Shown: positions 1-12,305 of the stretch, piece by piece
Layout of the letters: each line of letters starts with the position of its first letter
Numbering within the stretch: the stretch's first letter is position 1
Origin: Apricaphanius iberus
Lineage: Eukaryota; Chordata; Actinopteri; Cyprinodontiformes; Aphaniidae
Direction: 5' to 3'
Length of the DNA: 64,000 bases
Assembly: GCA_028564705.1 (NCBI GenBank)
Contig: JAPXFQ010002750.1
Coordinates: 62,001-126,000, forward strand
Translations under genes and position numbers: made by a program
The notes under the pieces: model-generated
Told to the model about the DNA's origin: nothing
Database searches by the model: none
What the model saw: only the letters and a program-made list of their open reading frames with translations

Positions 1-3000
1 TGCTGACGCGTCCGGTTGAAAGGAGGAGTTAGTCTTCCTCCCGGACTCCAACGGCACTTCTCCCCAGACCATTCATTCCTCCATGCCTAAAATAAGTTGT
101 TAAATTCTGAATCTATAGCGTGGTTATTGCTAGTGAAACACATTTTTCCGGTTACGTGTGGACCGAGAGTTTTCTTTTTAAAGGACTGGAGGATGTTGTA
201 AAAAAAAACAAAAACCGTGTACAAGGTATAGTTTGTCGGCAGTTCCTCATCAATACTCCCTGTTTACTGCTCTCTGTGGTTTAACCTTCTCTATTTAATT
301 TGTAAGTCCTGTTAAGTTACTTTCTTTAATAACTCATTTACACCTTTGCTGCATTTGCGTCCTCCATCAACCCAACATGACCGTTTTATTGTAGCTGCAT
401 TGATGCTGTAAAAGTAAAAATGTTGTGGTGTAACATCTCAGCAGCCCTCAACACATTATACCAACTCATCATTTCAACAAGCTGAACGGTTTTCTGACCA
501 AATGAAGGCAAGCTGGTCATTTAGGAGCCAATGAGTAGTTATTTCTATTTGATCTGGTACAGACAATTTTAATTACAATATAATTGAGCTCCATATTTTC
601 TTTTCAAGGCTTGAGATGAAGGTTTTATGTCTGCCAGGTTCTGGTCCATAGCAGCTGCAGCAGCCTGGGCCGGAGGATCAGAGAAGGACAAAAAGACCAG
701 AAATGTCCCTGGTCAACATCGTGGTTTATGCAAACATGCAGTGTTGCCACAGTTACTGTGAAAGAGTAAACTGATTACTAACTACTGATTACTCCTTCCA
801 AAAGTACTTTACTAATTACTTTATTTTAAAAGTAACTACATCAGACTACAAGTTACTTTATTAGTTACTTTCAGCGGCTGCCAATACGGGCCTGGTCCTC
901 TAGAATCTGATGCTGGCCTGTTATTATCAGGAGAGTCAGGGGGGTAACTTCAACCCTCCTAACTGCAGCTTCACTAAATACATGGAGAAGGCAAGATGGC
1001 GTCCTAATGCTGCCTTCAGGTGTTTGGGGAAGAGGAATAAATATCACTGATTTACATCTAGATTAGAAAAATCAACATTAGAAGAAACTACATGACATAA
1101 AGTTAATGACTGCTGTAAAGGTTCAGCTATAGAAAATATTATAATTGTGAGACACAAATAAAGATCACAGCTGCTGCCTGGGGATGGCCTGAACATGCTT
1201 ACAGTAACTTAGCTTCATTCACTTACCAAACCTTCTATATCATTGTTTTCGTTTACAATCATCTTTTTTTTTTTTTGCTTAGTTTCCCAACATGCAATAA
1301 ATCATCAGAACCATTTATGTTCACCATCAGGTTCCTCTTGTTATACCGCTGCATGACCACAAAGTTTGTGCTAGAGGTTAAACTAGAGGTCCCCCAATCA
1401 GGGACACAGAAATTAGTATTAATAGAAATAGTAGTATTATGTACAGATAACATGCATAATGACACATTTATCTATTCTACTGAATGTTACCTTTAAAATG
1501 ACTCATTTCGGCTGCTGAAATATACACATTTTTTCGTGGGTAAGCATTTTTTGAGAAACAGGTTTTAAAATAGGCCTAGGGTTCATACATGTTACTCACT
1601 GATGTCACTGATAGTTAATTATGTTATACTCACTGTGTTGCCATGGTGACGCCTCAAGTATAAATCTAAGGATCTGAAAAACAACTGTGATGAAACCTGA
1701 ATAAAACATATGAGAAAAATGAACTTTAACTTTTACCAAGATGACAAACAGAAACAAATATGTCTGAAGCCATCATGAAGCAGATTTTAGGTCATAACAG
1801 AAATACATACAGATATCTTTCTCCTCTAAAACTAAAGATCAGCATGATCCGACATTTACTGGGAACTTTAAAGCTCTCATCACTGCATTTTATTTCCTAC
1901 TTATATCATATTCAATGCTGTTTGTTTTTCTACATTGTCAAAATGAAGATTTTATTAATCAAAATGATGTTTCAGTTTCTTTCTGGAACAAATCTGGTTC
2001 ATCCATCTCTACGGCACAGTTTCAGTCCAGGTTTTCCTCCTGTCTTTTTGGTTCTGGGCTGAACCAGAAGTTACCAGAACCCTCCCCTCCTGAACGGCAC
2101 CATCACCCATGGGTTTGGACTTCTGGATCTTCACTGTATCTACTTGGATTTAAATCATTTCACCATAAAATAGTGATGAGCACAGAATATTTTAGCTTAA
2201 AATCATTCTTGCAACATCAACCAAACAACATCATGATGTCATAAGACCTCCTAAAACGCTTCATCCAGTCACTCAAAGAAACACTAAAAACGAGAGAAAC
2301 TGTGTTATGGTAGGTGGTATTAAGTTGGATAGGAATGCAGACAGGATCTCAGGATCGTATCAGAGAAACAGTTACAGGAGACAAAGCCAGGAGAGAAGAA
2401 AGACACCAGGGAGGAAGAGTGGAGAATAACACGGGAACTAGAGGGACTAATCAGGAAAGGATAAACAGATGAGAGAAATCAGGATCACAGCTGCTGAGGG
2501 ACGAGGAGAAGATGACAGAACAGAAACACAAAGAAACTCAAACTACAGGAGAAAAGAATAACTTTAATCTGAGATAAGATCATCCAGAGACACGCTACCC
2601 AACATGGAACTATTCAAGTAAAAAAGAAATGATCAAAACAGAAGCATAAAGTTCAGACACAGACCAATATCTGGATCCTATTATGTAATGGCCTCAGATA
2701 ATGGACCTTTGTTGGTTCTGGTTCTGGTTAGGTTCATTAATTATGTCTTTTTTTTTTGCTCTGATTTAACCGACAGGCTGTAAAAATTTGAACAGCTCTA
2801 GAAAACATTTCCCATAATAACATTGTCAGCAAAAGTGTTCAGAGAGTTTCTTCTTCAGGTGAAGATTACCTTAGAATAAAGCGATGAGTTAGAGAAGAGT
2901 CCCTGGGATCAGCTTCTTCTTTCCATCCTCACGTCTACAGCTGTAAGGAGGAGGAGGAGAAGTTCTCCTTTTATTCTCCCACCTGGAACAGGTGGAACCA

Positions 3001-3379
3001 GTGGTCATGTGATTTCCAATGAACTCTGACCTGAATCCTGCTTCTCTCTGTCTTCATGTTCTAATAATATTAATGATGAAATGATTTTTAAACAACAAAT
3101 TCTCTGCATCAACAGTTTAACTACAAACATGTCATCTCTTAATCCATTCCTGGAACATTTTGATAAACCTCTGCAGACAATCGAGAGCTTTGGAGTCCCA
3201 TCATGCTGTAGAAATGGACTGACTGGTTTGACTGGAAGGTGTTTCCAGGTGCGGCTCCAGGTGACGGTTTGGTCAGCCTGAAACACAGAGTGGCAGAGAG
3301 AGAAAGAACCGAGCATTTCACAGAGATCATAACCGCCTCATGTTTCAGCTCAGCGTCTTCATTAGGTTGATTTGGTTCA
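1..3379. other. AT-rich intergenic DNA, no gene recognised
   Basis: I see no open frame with recognisable protein motifs and no convincing exon series. Short frames at 1275-1496 and 1760-2244 have low-complexity translations and no family signature. Around 770-870 there is a stretch rich in 'agtaac'/'attact' words of the kind seen in decayed fish DNA-transposon repeats, but I cannot define its ends. The AT-rich DNA stops at about 3380, where LINE coding sequence begins. Confidence 0.5.
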
Positions 3380-6120
3380 TCATCCCTCTCTGAGTTTTAT
3401 TCACCGCGTGAGATCGCTTCATTCATTCTGGTGGCTGCCTACATTCCGCCGAGCGCGGACGTGCACGAGGCTCAGCGCACGCTTGCAGGCCAGATATTAC
3501 ATGCGGAGCGGTCTTTTCCGGACTCTCTTGTTATCGTGCTTGGTGACTTTAACAAGGGAAACCTGAGCCAGGAATTACCAAAGTATAGACAGTTCATTAA
3601 ATGCCCGACCAGAGAGGAGAACACGTTGGATCACTGCTACACTACAGTCAGCAGAGCGTATCATGCTGTGCCGCGCGCTGCCCTCGGACTATCAGATCAT
3701 GTGATGGTGCACCTAATTCCCTCATACCGACAGAGACTGAAATTGGCCAAGCCTGTCGTGATAACAACAAGGAAATACACCTCTGAAGCTGTGGAGGAGC
3801 TGCGCTCATGTTGGGAGACGACAGACTGGGAAGCGTTTGGAGCAGCCACGGACAATCTGGACGAGTATACGGACACTGTGACCTCATACATTCAGTTCAA
3901 TGAGACGCGCATCATCCCAACGCGCACCAGGATTTGTTATAACAATGACAAGCCCTGGTTCACACCCAAGCTCCGGCGCCTACGTGAGGAGAAGGAAGTA
4001 GCGCGGCGGAGTGAGGACTGGAGTACATACAGACGAGCAAAGTACCACTTCACTAGTGAAGTGAGAAGAGCAAAATCTGTGTACTCCAACCGTATACAGG
4101 AACACTTTAGCTCCAATGACTCTGCAGCTGTGTGGAGGGGGTTGAGGGCTCTCACAAACTACAAACCCAAAGCCCCCCAGGCCCTGAACGACCGGACTCT
4201 CGCCCAGGGCCTGAATACACACTACTGCCGCTTTGAACAGCCGTCTGCTCCTCACACCTCTGCTCCTCCCCCCACCATCACCCCAACCATCAACGACCCC
4301 AGCACTTCATCAAAGGACTCCTCAGACCCCCCCTCCTCCCCCCCTGCCCTCTCCATCCAGGAGGAGGATGTGCGCCGACAGTATTTGAGGCTGAACAGGA
4401 GGAAGGCCCCCGGGCCGGACGGTGTCTCCCCCTCCACCCTGAGTCACTGCGCGGATCAGCTGGCCCCCGTGTTCACGGACATTTTCATCACCTCCCTGGC
4501 GCTCTGTCGCGTGCCGTCCTGCTTCAAAACCTCCACCATCGTCCCTGTCCCCAAAAAGCCACGGATCACAGGACTTAATGACTACAGGCCGGTGGCACTG
4601 ACGTCTGTGGTCATGAAGTCATTTGAGCGCTTGGTTCTGCCCCACCTCAAGGACATCACCGTCCCCCTCCTGGACCCACTGCAGTTCGCCTACAGAGCCA
4701 ACAGGTCTGTGGATGATGCAGTGAACCTGGCCCTCCATTTCATCCTGGAGCATCTGGACTCCCCAGGAACCTACGCCAGGATCCTGTTTGTGGACTTCAG
4801 CTCTGCCTTCAACACCATCCTCCCTGGACTGCTAAGAGACAAGCTCTACCAGCTCAGCGTGCCCGACTCCCTCTGCCGGTGGATCACTGACTTCCTGTCG
4901 GACCGGAGACAGCACGTGCGGTTGGGGAAGATTGTCTTGGACAATCGGACTAAAAACACTGGGACTCCTCAGGGCTGTGTACTCTCCCCCTGGCTCTTCT
5001 CACTGTATACAAACTGCTGCACCTCCAGTCACCAGTCCGTAAAGCTGATCAAGTTTGCGGACGACACCACCCTCATCGGACTTATCTCAGACGGTGATGA
5101 GTCCGCCTACAGGAGAGAGGTGGACCGGCTGGCTTCCTGGTGCAGTCATAACAACCTGGAGCTGAACGTTCAGAAGACAGTGGAGATGATCATGGACTTC
5201 AGGAAAGTCACAGCCCCACCGTACCCCCTCACCCTGATGGACTCTCCCACCCCCATCTCCATCGTGGACTCCTTCCGTTTCCTGGGCACCACCATCACCC
5301 AGGACCTCAAGTGGGAGCCAACCATCAGCTCCCTCATCAAGAAGGCCCAGCAGAGGATGTACTTCCTGCGGCAGCTGAGGAAACTCAAGGTGCCGACCGA
5401 GATGCTGGTGCAGTTCTACACGGCCATCATCGAGTCCATCCTCACCTCCTCCATCACCGTGTGGTTCCCCGGCGCCGCAGACCGGGACAAACACCGACTG
5501 CAGCGCATCGTGCGTGCTGCTGAGAAGGTGATTTGCTGCAGGCTCCCATCCCTCCGGGACCTGTTCTCCTCCAGGACCCGGAGGCGTGTGGGTCGGATCA
5601 CAGCTGACTCTTCTCACCCTGGACACCGACTATTCTCCCTCCTCCCCTCAGGCAGGAGGCTACGGTCCATCCAGACCCACACCTCCTGCCACCTGAACAG
5701 TTTCTTCCCCTCCGCCATCAGACTCATGAACAATAACAAGACCCGATAGTTCAGTTAAAGACCCATGTAGGATAGAACCATCTGCACTACGTAACTTTAT
5801 TTTACTGCACTGTGTGGTCTGACCACACTTAGATCTGCTGTCATTCACCTGCACATCTGTGAATGGAACCCTGCTGCTGTTCTTATGTTAAAAGGATGTT
5901 TATCTCTTCATAGTTCTTTTATATTACATACAGATTATAATATTTATAAAGACTTTAGCCTTATGGCTCATTCTTTTTATTTTATTTCTTTTTATTTTAT
6001 TTTTACTTATGTTAAATGTTTTATGTGCACAACTGTACCGGAAAAAATTCCTAGTTTGTGAACTTGTTCTCAAACAATGGCAATAAAACCGATTCTGATT
6101 CTGATTCTGATTCTGATTAC
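3380..6120 (+). mobile_element. 5'-truncated LINE (CR1/L2-type non-LTR retrotransposon) with 3' tail repeat
   Basis: Coding similarity begins near 3393, inside the apurinic-type endonuclease, so the 5' half (ORF1 and the N-terminal endonuclease) is missing, as expected of 5'-truncated retroposition. The reverse-transcriptase ORF ends at 5749. A roughly 340-bp AT-rich 3'UTR follows and ends in 'caataaaac' plus a short hexanucleotide array of 'attctg' units (about 6089-6118). Terminal short repeats instead of poly(A) are characteristic of CR1/L2-clade LINEs. The exact family (L2/Maui-like versus Rex1-like) is not decided here. Confidence 0.85.
3431..5749 (+). CDS. LINE ORF2 fragment: endonuclease C-terminus plus reverse transcriptase
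   Basis: This is an uninterrupted 772-codon frame. Endonuclease remnants are GDFN near residue 36 and SDH near residue 86. Reverse-transcriptase blocks follow in the correct order: KAPGPDG near 324, VDFSSAFN near 453, PQGCVLSP near 510 and the catalytic FADD near 541. It ends with the cysteine-poor C-terminal segment typical of the clade ([10 protein letters not shown], then [11 protein letters not shown]). The first ATG is not the biological start: the same frame carries homologous codons upstream to about 3393 ([15 protein letters not shown] in frame), so the protein is truncated at its 5' end. The open frame over 2.3 kb suggests a young insertion. It would copy element RNA into DNA at a nick, but this copy lacks half the nuclease and should be inactive. 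Confidence 0.88.
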   Translation: MAAYIPPSADVHEAQRTLAGQILHAERSFPDSLVIVLGDFNKGNLSQELPKYRQFIKCPTREENTLDHCYTTVSRAYHAVPRAALGLSDHVMVHLIPSYRQRLKLAKPVVITTRKYTSEAVEELRSCWETTDWEAFGAATDNLDEYTDTVTSYIQFNETRIIPTRTRICYNNDKPWFTPKLRRLREEKEVARRSEDWSTYRRAKYHFTSEVRRAKSVYSNRIQEHFSSNDSAAVWRGLRALTNYKPKAPQALNDRTLAQGLNTHYCRFEQPSAPHTSAPPPTITPTINDPSTSSKDSSDPPSSPPALSIQEEDVRRQYLRLNRRKAPGPDGVSPSTLSHCADQLAPVFTDIFITSLALCRVPSCFKTSTIVPVPKKPRITGLNDYRPVALTSVVMKSFERLVLPHLKDITVPLLDPLQFAYRANRSVDDAVNLALHFILEHLDSPGTYARILFVDFSSAFNTILPGLLRDKLYQLSVPDSLCRWITDFLSDRRQHVRLGKIVLDNRTKNTGTPQGCVLSPWLFSLYTNCCTSSHQSVKLIKFADDTTLIGLISDGDESAYRREVDRLASWCSHNNLELNVQKTVEMIMDFRKVTAPPYPLTLMDSPTPISIVDSFRFLGTTITQDLKWEPTISSLIKKAQQRMYFLRQLRKLKVPTEMLVQFYTAIIESILTSSITVWFPGAADRDKHRLQRIVRAAEKVICCRLPSLRDLFSSRTRRRVGRITADSSHPGHRLFSLLPSGRRLRSIQTHTSCHLNSFFPSAIRLMNNNKTR

Positions 6121-6477
6121 CCATCATGGTGAATTGTATTCTTGAGTGGAATTACCATCTTTGTCCACCAGGGGGTTGGGATACTGGTACGCTTTCATTT
6201 CTAAGGCCATGCTGTGACTAATGCCCGCCTACATCTTTTGGTTTTGGTTTCTCTGCTCCTTCTTCATGAAACAGGTTCCAAGATGACTGGAAGAAAACTG
6301 ATCTTATTTCTTTGAGCACATTTAAATCCACACTGAGAGTACGTGAAGCAGCCTGCCTGTATTCTAACTGCTTTTCGTCATTGTGTTTGTAATGTTACCG
6401 TTGCAACTGCTTGTGTTCACTAACTTTTGTTGCCTCTTGGCCAGGACTCCCTTGAAAAAACAGGTTTTAAATCTCAA
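6121..6477. other. Unassigned spacer between LINE copies
   Basis: This is mixed-composition DNA between the plus-strand LINE tail and the antisense LINE fragment. I recognise no motifs or exons in it. Confidence 0.35.
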
Positions 6478-7045
6478 ATGGACTTACTGGGTAATTCAGA
6501 CTCAGAAAGGGTTTATTGCCAAATGTTGGGCAGAGTTACAACATGAGGAAATTTCTGCAGTACTCTCTGCAAACACACAATGAGACAAACACTTAAATAA
6601 GAATAGAATGGGCTAAACAGATTGATATATACATGAGTGCAGGTGATGATCACCAACCAGGGCCATGTGACTGATACAGAGCAGGTGGTGGGGTTATTGT
6701 TCATGAGTCCGACAGCAGAGGGAAAGAAACTGTTCTTATGGTGACAGGTTCTGGTCCGAATGGACCGGAGACTCCTGCCTGAGAGGGGCAGGTTAAACAG
6801 TCTGTGACCAGGGCGAGAAGGGTCAGCTGTCATCCCACCTGCACGCCCCCTAGTGGCCCGAAGGTGTACAGGTTACTGTAGAGATGGGTGTCTGCAGCCA
6901 ATCACCTTCTCAGCAGAGCACAAAACACATTCCAGTCACGCAGTTTGTCCCTGATGGTGGCGCCAGCGTACTAAATGGGGATGGAGGAGGAGAGGATGGA
7001 CTCAATGATTGCAGTGTAGAATTGCAATATTGGAAATACATAATT
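6478..7045 (-). mobile_element. Antisense fragment of related LINE (RT C-terminus and 3' end)
   Basis: Read on the minus strand, 6840-6690 encodes a segment parallel to the C-terminus of the 3431-5749 ORF (PSRPGHRLFNL, then SGRSLRSIRT, then NSFFPSAVGLMNNN). The segment at 7040-6890 corresponds to the region just upstream of it. The left edge (about 6490-6530, 'attcagactcagaaagggtt' and 'attgccaaat') resembles the antisense of the family's 3' end. Frames are broken and the internal part is shortened, so this is an old relic. Confidence 0.75.
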
Positions 7046-7468
7046 AAGTGCAAAACTAAGACAGACAAATGTGGGTAAAATGAAACAAATGAAAACAAAC
7101 GAATTGGTGTCACCTGGTCACCAAGCTGTTGAAGGAAAACCTGAAATATTACAAATATTAATATAAAATATTAGCTGTATGTATTATAGTGTCAAACAAA
7201 TTGTTGCGTCTGGTTCTTTAGATGTAGTAATGGTGTGTTTACTAACCCCAAACATCAGCGTCAAGTGTGGCAAGATTTACATGTAAAGTCAATGGTTGAG
7301 GTTTTCAGATGGGTGTCAGAGTCTCTGAGGCGCTTTGTGTGCGTTGGCTACGTCAATTCTTTAACCGTTACAGACTGCAGTGGGACAGCGAGCACACTTA
7401 AGGCAGAGATGTCCTAACTTTTTGCCACAAGGGCAAAAATCATCAAGAGTAAAGTTCCCATGGGCCCT
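7046..7468. other. Unassigned DNA left of GC-rich retroposon
   Basis: There is no gene signal. The stretch 7405-7468 ('agagatgtcctaac', 'gccacaagggcaaaaatc') resembles one end of a common fish hAT-type repeat, but I found no partner end. It is the target DNA into which the next element inserted. Confidence 0.3.
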
Positions 7469-7484
7469 AAAAAATAAGATTTTT

Positions 7485-9043
7485 TAGTGTCCTGTATATG
7501 TAAGAATGTGTACGCATGAGAGAGAGGGTACGTATGAGTGTCTCTGTCTGTCTATGTCTACCTGTCAGGTTGGGTGTTTGGCTGCTCTCTGGCCTGATGC
7601 ATCTTCTTCACCTCCGTCACTCCCCGTCGGTGATGGTTGCTCCTGCCCGCTGGTCGATGATGGCTCTCGATGCCTGGGGCCGGGGGTCCCGGTTGCTGCC
7701 CGGCTTGGTCCTGGTGCATGCCTGGCTGTTCCTGGGTGGTCCGGTGTGTCGGGCAGCCGCTGTTTCGGGCCGACGTCCTCCTTGGATTAACTGGGGCACC
7801 TGATATGGGGGTGCCGGGGTTGTAATGTAGGTTGGTGCCGTCCGGGGGATCGGTGGGGACCGTGCGTGGCGCCCAGGCCTCCTGCCAGTTCCATGAGTTC
7901 TACTGCCTGGTCGGTTCATCTGGGGGGGGCTGTCCGGCATTGGCTGGACCCCTGATCTTGGCGCTCTGCTTGGGGCGGGATCTGGAACCGGGAGCTGTTA
8001 GATCTGGATTTCCAGGTGCTGGCTGGGCGCGGCCTGGGGAGGGTGTACATCCGCTGTGGCTTTTACTGTGGCTCTCTGGCGTGTGGGTGTGTGGGGGACC
8101 CCTGTTAGCGGGTCCCTGGTCGGGGCCCTGCTGGGGGGCGGGGTGCCCCTGATCCCTGTGGCCTCCGGGTCCTGTTCCGGGCCCACCCCGGCGTAGCCGG
8201 TTACCGGCGGAGCCCGTGGGCTCGTCCCTGCGATCTCTCGGTCCCCAGCATTGCGGCTGCTTGGTGTTCCCCTGGGGCTTCCATCTGTTCCTCTCTTGGT
8301 GGGTGATTGACCCTGCGCTGGTCCGCCTGCGGCTCCTGCGCTCTGTGGGACTCTGGATGCATGCGTCTCCTGCCTCCTTCATGTCTGTGTCGATTCCTGT
8401 AGGACAGATTGACGGTTCCTTACACCAGCTATCAATCACTTGCATGGGGAAACCTTATTCAGACCTGCATACTCGCACACACACATAGGTGTGGGGACAT
8501 AGGTGAGGACGGACATATCTTGAGCTGAGGTCATCGTCATTAGTTAGTTGTTACCAGGAGTTTACCAGAAACAGTAGTATTGTGTTCATTAATCCATGCT
8601 TGTGTGTAGTGAATGTGTAATTCTTAGTTTATATTACTTGATCTGAACTATTAGTGTGGTTCTGTTCAGTTTGTTGTTTTTTTTGTTGTTTTTTTTCTTC
8701 TCTGCCATCCGGCAGAGGTGGAGGACTGGGATGTTTTCTTGTGTTCTTTGTTTGCCTCCCTGTCTTGTGTCGTCGGTTCGCCCCTCTGCTGGTCCCGTTT
8801 CTTTTCTTCACCTTCTTTCTTTCTTCCTTCTTGTCTCGGTTTCGTGTCCATGACTTCAGGAAATTGAACCCACAGTAATCACTAATAAAGATTTTTTCAT
8901 ACATATACATCAAGTGGAGTGTTACAGCAAAGATGTAATACTCTGTTTGGGAAAGTAAAACTGTTGGGCTTGTACTTGGTACTAAGACACCAATTCTGAA
9001 TAGCACACTGCTAGACGGGACAGGCTAAAAAAAAATGAAAAAG
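7485..9043 (+). mobile_element. GC-rich poly(A) retroposon, 5'-truncated copy 1
   Basis: The element is bounded by a perfect 16-bp direct repeat (aaaaaataagattttt) at 7469-7484 and 9044-9059, which I read as the target-site duplication. It ends with an A-rich tail (9026-9043) and has AATAAA at about 8883. It matches the reverse complement of 31,338 to about 32,995, so the copy is 5'-truncated compared with the 2.8-kb copy. Open frames in it (for example 7506-7803, 7900-8445) translate to Gly/Pro/Arg/Trp-rich low-complexity protein without family motifs, and I do not call them genes. The structure is that of an element inserted by LINE machinery. No reverse transcriptase is present. Confidence 0.75.
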
Positions 9044-9059
9044 AAAAAATAAGATTTTT

Positions 9060-10850
9060 ACAAAAACAAAAAAATGAGTATTATTTTTATATTCTTAACA
9101 ATAGATGGGTCATGCGTGCTAACCGTTCAGCCAAAGGGACATCCCTGCAGCCAAGCAGCCAGGGCACATTATCAAATCCAGTGAAATTAACTAAAAACTA
9201 CACATCCACAACATACAAAAATGGGTATATTGATACAACAACAATCTCCCTGATTAGACCCTGGCACCAACCAACCATTGATGACAACCTCAGCCCAAGA
9301 ATGCATCCACAAACACTGACGTCCCCACACCCGTGTGTGAGCATGCAGGTGCACACAAGATTCCCCCACATGAGTGCCCTACAGCTGGTGTGAGGAGCCC
9401 CCAACCCGCTGAACAGGAATCCACACAGACATGAAGGAGGACGGGGACACAGACACCAATGAGGGCCCCAGAGTCAAGACACCCCAGATGGAATGTCGCA
9501 GGGCCGACCATTCCACCGAGGGAGAAACAGAGGGAAGCCCCGAGGGAATATCCAGCAGCTACAATGCCACCCAAACAGCACCACCAAAGGAGGTGCCCCA
9601 ACCACTCTAAGGAGGACCACGGCCCGATACATCTGCCGCCTGGTAGACGGAGACATACAGAAACATACGTACAAACCGTCCCAGTTACGCACCACATTTA
9701 CACCAGCACGATAAGACAACAAAGTGAAGACACTCTACACTCATTCATACACCCCATATACACTCTATACTCCCAGGTCCAGGGACCAATGCCCCAGCAG
9801 AACAACCTGCCCCTGTACCCGGGAAAAGTATCCCCTGCCCTCTAGGATGGAGACAAGCCGACCGCCAAAGCTCCACAGTAGCAAGAGCAGCCAAACAGCC
9901 CAAACCCCGGACCGGACAGACTGTCCCACCTCCCGGAACCCAACCTCTAAAGAACTGCAGCAAACAGGGATGTACAAAGACCCCTAGCCTCTCTCCCCCT
10001 GCTCAAATGTGGTCTTGTTGCGTGTTGTTCTATTGTACAGTTAAAATAGAGGGGTGAGACATGGGAATAATACTAGACACCCCCATCTTCCACCCAGTCC
10101 CTTCATTGTCTAAATACAGTTAAGCAGTCGGCACCGGCGCAAGAGGTAAGACTCATTGGAGTGTCCCCCTCCTCTGGAGCTGAAAAGTGTGCCCACCACA
10201 CTGTCCCTACGTGTGTGTCTCCTAAAAATGTTATAAGTGGATGTGTCTACATTCCACAATAAAATTGGGACCCAGGTCGCCACTGGACCATGAAGACGGA
10301 TATCTTTCTGTGCAACCCAATGACATGCCCATCTCCCAAGACCCTACATGCGTGGTACCTGATGGAGCAGGTGGACAGAGGCATCTGGTGATGGGAAGAA
10401 ATGACCGGGGGAATGAATGGCTTCCCAGGGAGCTAGTTCCCTTGCTTACTCTGATAACCCCGTTCACCATGATCCACCAGGGGAGGGAGGCCATGGCACG
10501 TCCAATCCAGGGTCCACAGCCGCATTGCCACCAAGCCCAGTGAATTCCAAGGCCGTCCCCCCATCCCCATCCCAGAGGGAGACATAAAACTCACCCGACA
10601 TTCGGACAACTATCAAAACACCACACACTAGACATCCAGGTTGATTTCGTCACCACCCCCCACCACCCAAGGTCACTGAAGTTCCATCCCGGGTGGGGGC
10701 CATGCACCCACCGCCCCGTTCACAAGTGGATCCACCCCCAAGGACCCACCACAGAGGCCCACGACCCCAAACATCCCCACATCCCACACAACAAATCCCC
10801 CCCACCCCTACTAGGTGATGGGACATAACTGAGCTGTCTGACAGGATATC
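9060..10850 (-). mobile_element. Older, rearranged copy of the GC-rich retroposon
   Basis: The block from about 9240 to 10100 matches the plus strand of 31,790-33,400 with deletions and divergence. Shared landmarks are 'tactcccagg', 'caagcagaccgccaa'-like text and 'tgttgcgtgttgttct'. The block from about 10,240 to 10,820 matches the minus strand of 33,570-33,990 (shared words 'gagcaggtggacagaggcat' and 'actagacatccaggttga'). One part is therefore inverted relative to the other when compared with the 31-34 kb copy. The clean ends and duplication seen in the other two copies are not visible here. Coding potential is nil. Confidence 0.6.
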
Positions 10851-11623
10851 AATTTGAGATTTTGTTTTGTACACAAATGTTTGGATTTAGCCTTTTGTTT
10901 TCTGCTACTTATAAGCACTGGGATGGTACTATTTTGTCCAGGGGGGCCGGGCAAATTCTGGGAGACGACGGGAGTAGAATTACTGTCTGGTTCCCTTTCA
11001 TATCAAATTTATTTTACTAACAGTTAGGAGATGGCCTGGACATTAGTCCCATAAAGTTTATTTAGTCTAGTTAGCTGGGACCCAATCATGATTTTTTGTT
11101 CTGGTATGAATACTTTTTGCCCCGGTGGAATTTCTCTGCTTGTATATCTCTGATAGTGGTGTTTTGTTTTGTCTGTAGTCCTTCGTCCTTGAGCTGGTTG
11201 CGCAATGTTTGGAGATTTTTCTCGTTTTTTGACATGTTCACCTCTGTTTGTCCTTGTTTGGGAACATTCAGGGCTGTTTGATTTAGATAGCTGAACAGAT
11301 TGGAGATCAAAAGTTTTTGTCCACTTTTGTTCAGATAACGCTGTTTTTTTATGAAGAGGTGTTTGGCTCCACAGCAAATTTTAAAATTGTTGATAAATCT
11401 CATTGATCAATCAGCACAGGTATTCTTTAAGAACATAAGTATCCTTTAACTTGAAAATTCCATATCAGATCCTGTTAGGAGAAGCCCAGATAAATAGATG
11501 GGCATGTTAAGCCCCTATAGGTTATCTAATAAATAAAAAAATTCCAATTTCAGTATCTCTGGCTATGTTTTGCCTGTGTCTGTATATCCTGCATGTAAAA
11601 CGAGCTTTAGAGGTCCCTCGTGT

Positions 11624-11660
<37 letters not shown>

Positions 11661-11689
11661 CGTCAAAATTATTTCATTTATTTGTTTCA
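10851..11689 (-). other. AT-rich region, possibly LINE ORF1/untranslated relic
   Basis: Two overlapping minus-strand frames (11,024-11,403) are Lys/Gln/Asn-rich and show no family motif. They lie downstream, in minus orientation, of the LINE ORF1 relic at 11,690-12,305 and may belong to the same decayed element. A dinucleotide run interrupts the region at 11,626-11,657. Confidence 0.3.
11626..11657. repeat. (TA)n microsatellite
   Basis: Sixteen consecutive TA units are read directly. Flanking sequence is single-copy-looking AT-rich DNA. Confidence 0.95.
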
Positions 11690-12305
11690 CAGAATTTGGG
11701 TACAACTGACCACATTGGTGTTGTGGCTACAGAAATTTTCAATGCCATTTATTGAACAATCATGAATAATCAGAACTTTCACTAGGGACCTCCTTACTTT
11801 ATCTTGTAGGTTATTGTACCTGGATTCCTCTGCTTGGGGCTTCCTCAATTTGTTTTGTTGTTTAGTGAAGATGGATTCCTCATTGTGACCTTGGCTGGCT
11901 GCTGGATGTGATTCGGAAGCTGAGAGCTGCAAATCTGTTATGCAGGGGAATTCCAGGAGAGAGGTAGAATTTGTTTGGTTTATTCCTTCTTGGAGCAGGT
12001 GTTGAGGAGGGTCTTTTTAGAGCTGGCCAGTTTTTGTCATAGTTTGAGTTAGGGGTCCTTCCCATTCCGTGCCTCAGTGATGGGGTAGTGTTGTTCTGAT
12101 TCTGGAGACTGGACTGAATGAGCACAGGGCTGTCAGGCTCTTCCTTCCATGTCATTGGTAGCGTTGTCTTGTTCCCATATCCAGCGTTAATTTCCAGGTG
12201 CAGTTCCAGAAGGCATAATTTTGCTTCCATACTTAGTAGTTGTTTTTCTAAGGCATTCTGTCTCAGGACCAGTTTATTAAAGTCTTCAGCTGAGCAAAAC
12301 ACCAT
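11690..12305 (-). pseudogene. LINE ORF1 relic: coiled coil plus start of SGNH/esterase-like domain
   Basis: On the minus strand, 12,305-11,880 encodes a 141-residue frame. It opens with a Leu-rich heptad stretch (VLRQNALEKQLLSMEAKL), continues through a Ser/Pro/Asn-rich linker, and ends in the motif PLHNRFAALS that precedes the esterase domain in fish LINE ORF1 proteins. A second frame (11,932-11,690) then carries VKVLIIHDCSINGI and FCSHNTNVVS. This looks like a damaged block I of an SGNH hydrolase (usually GDS; here HDCS). The frame change near 11,900 makes it a pseudogene. CR1-like LINEs with an ORF1 esterase are documented. Which LINE this belongs to is inferred. Confidence 0.6.

Noticed and set aside
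5087..5626. 179-codon minus frame
   Set aside because: Antisense shadow of the LINE reverse-transcriptase ORF.
7506..8445. Several 90-180 codon frames
   Set aside because: Same reason: they lie within the GC-rich retroposon copy and are not preserved between copies.
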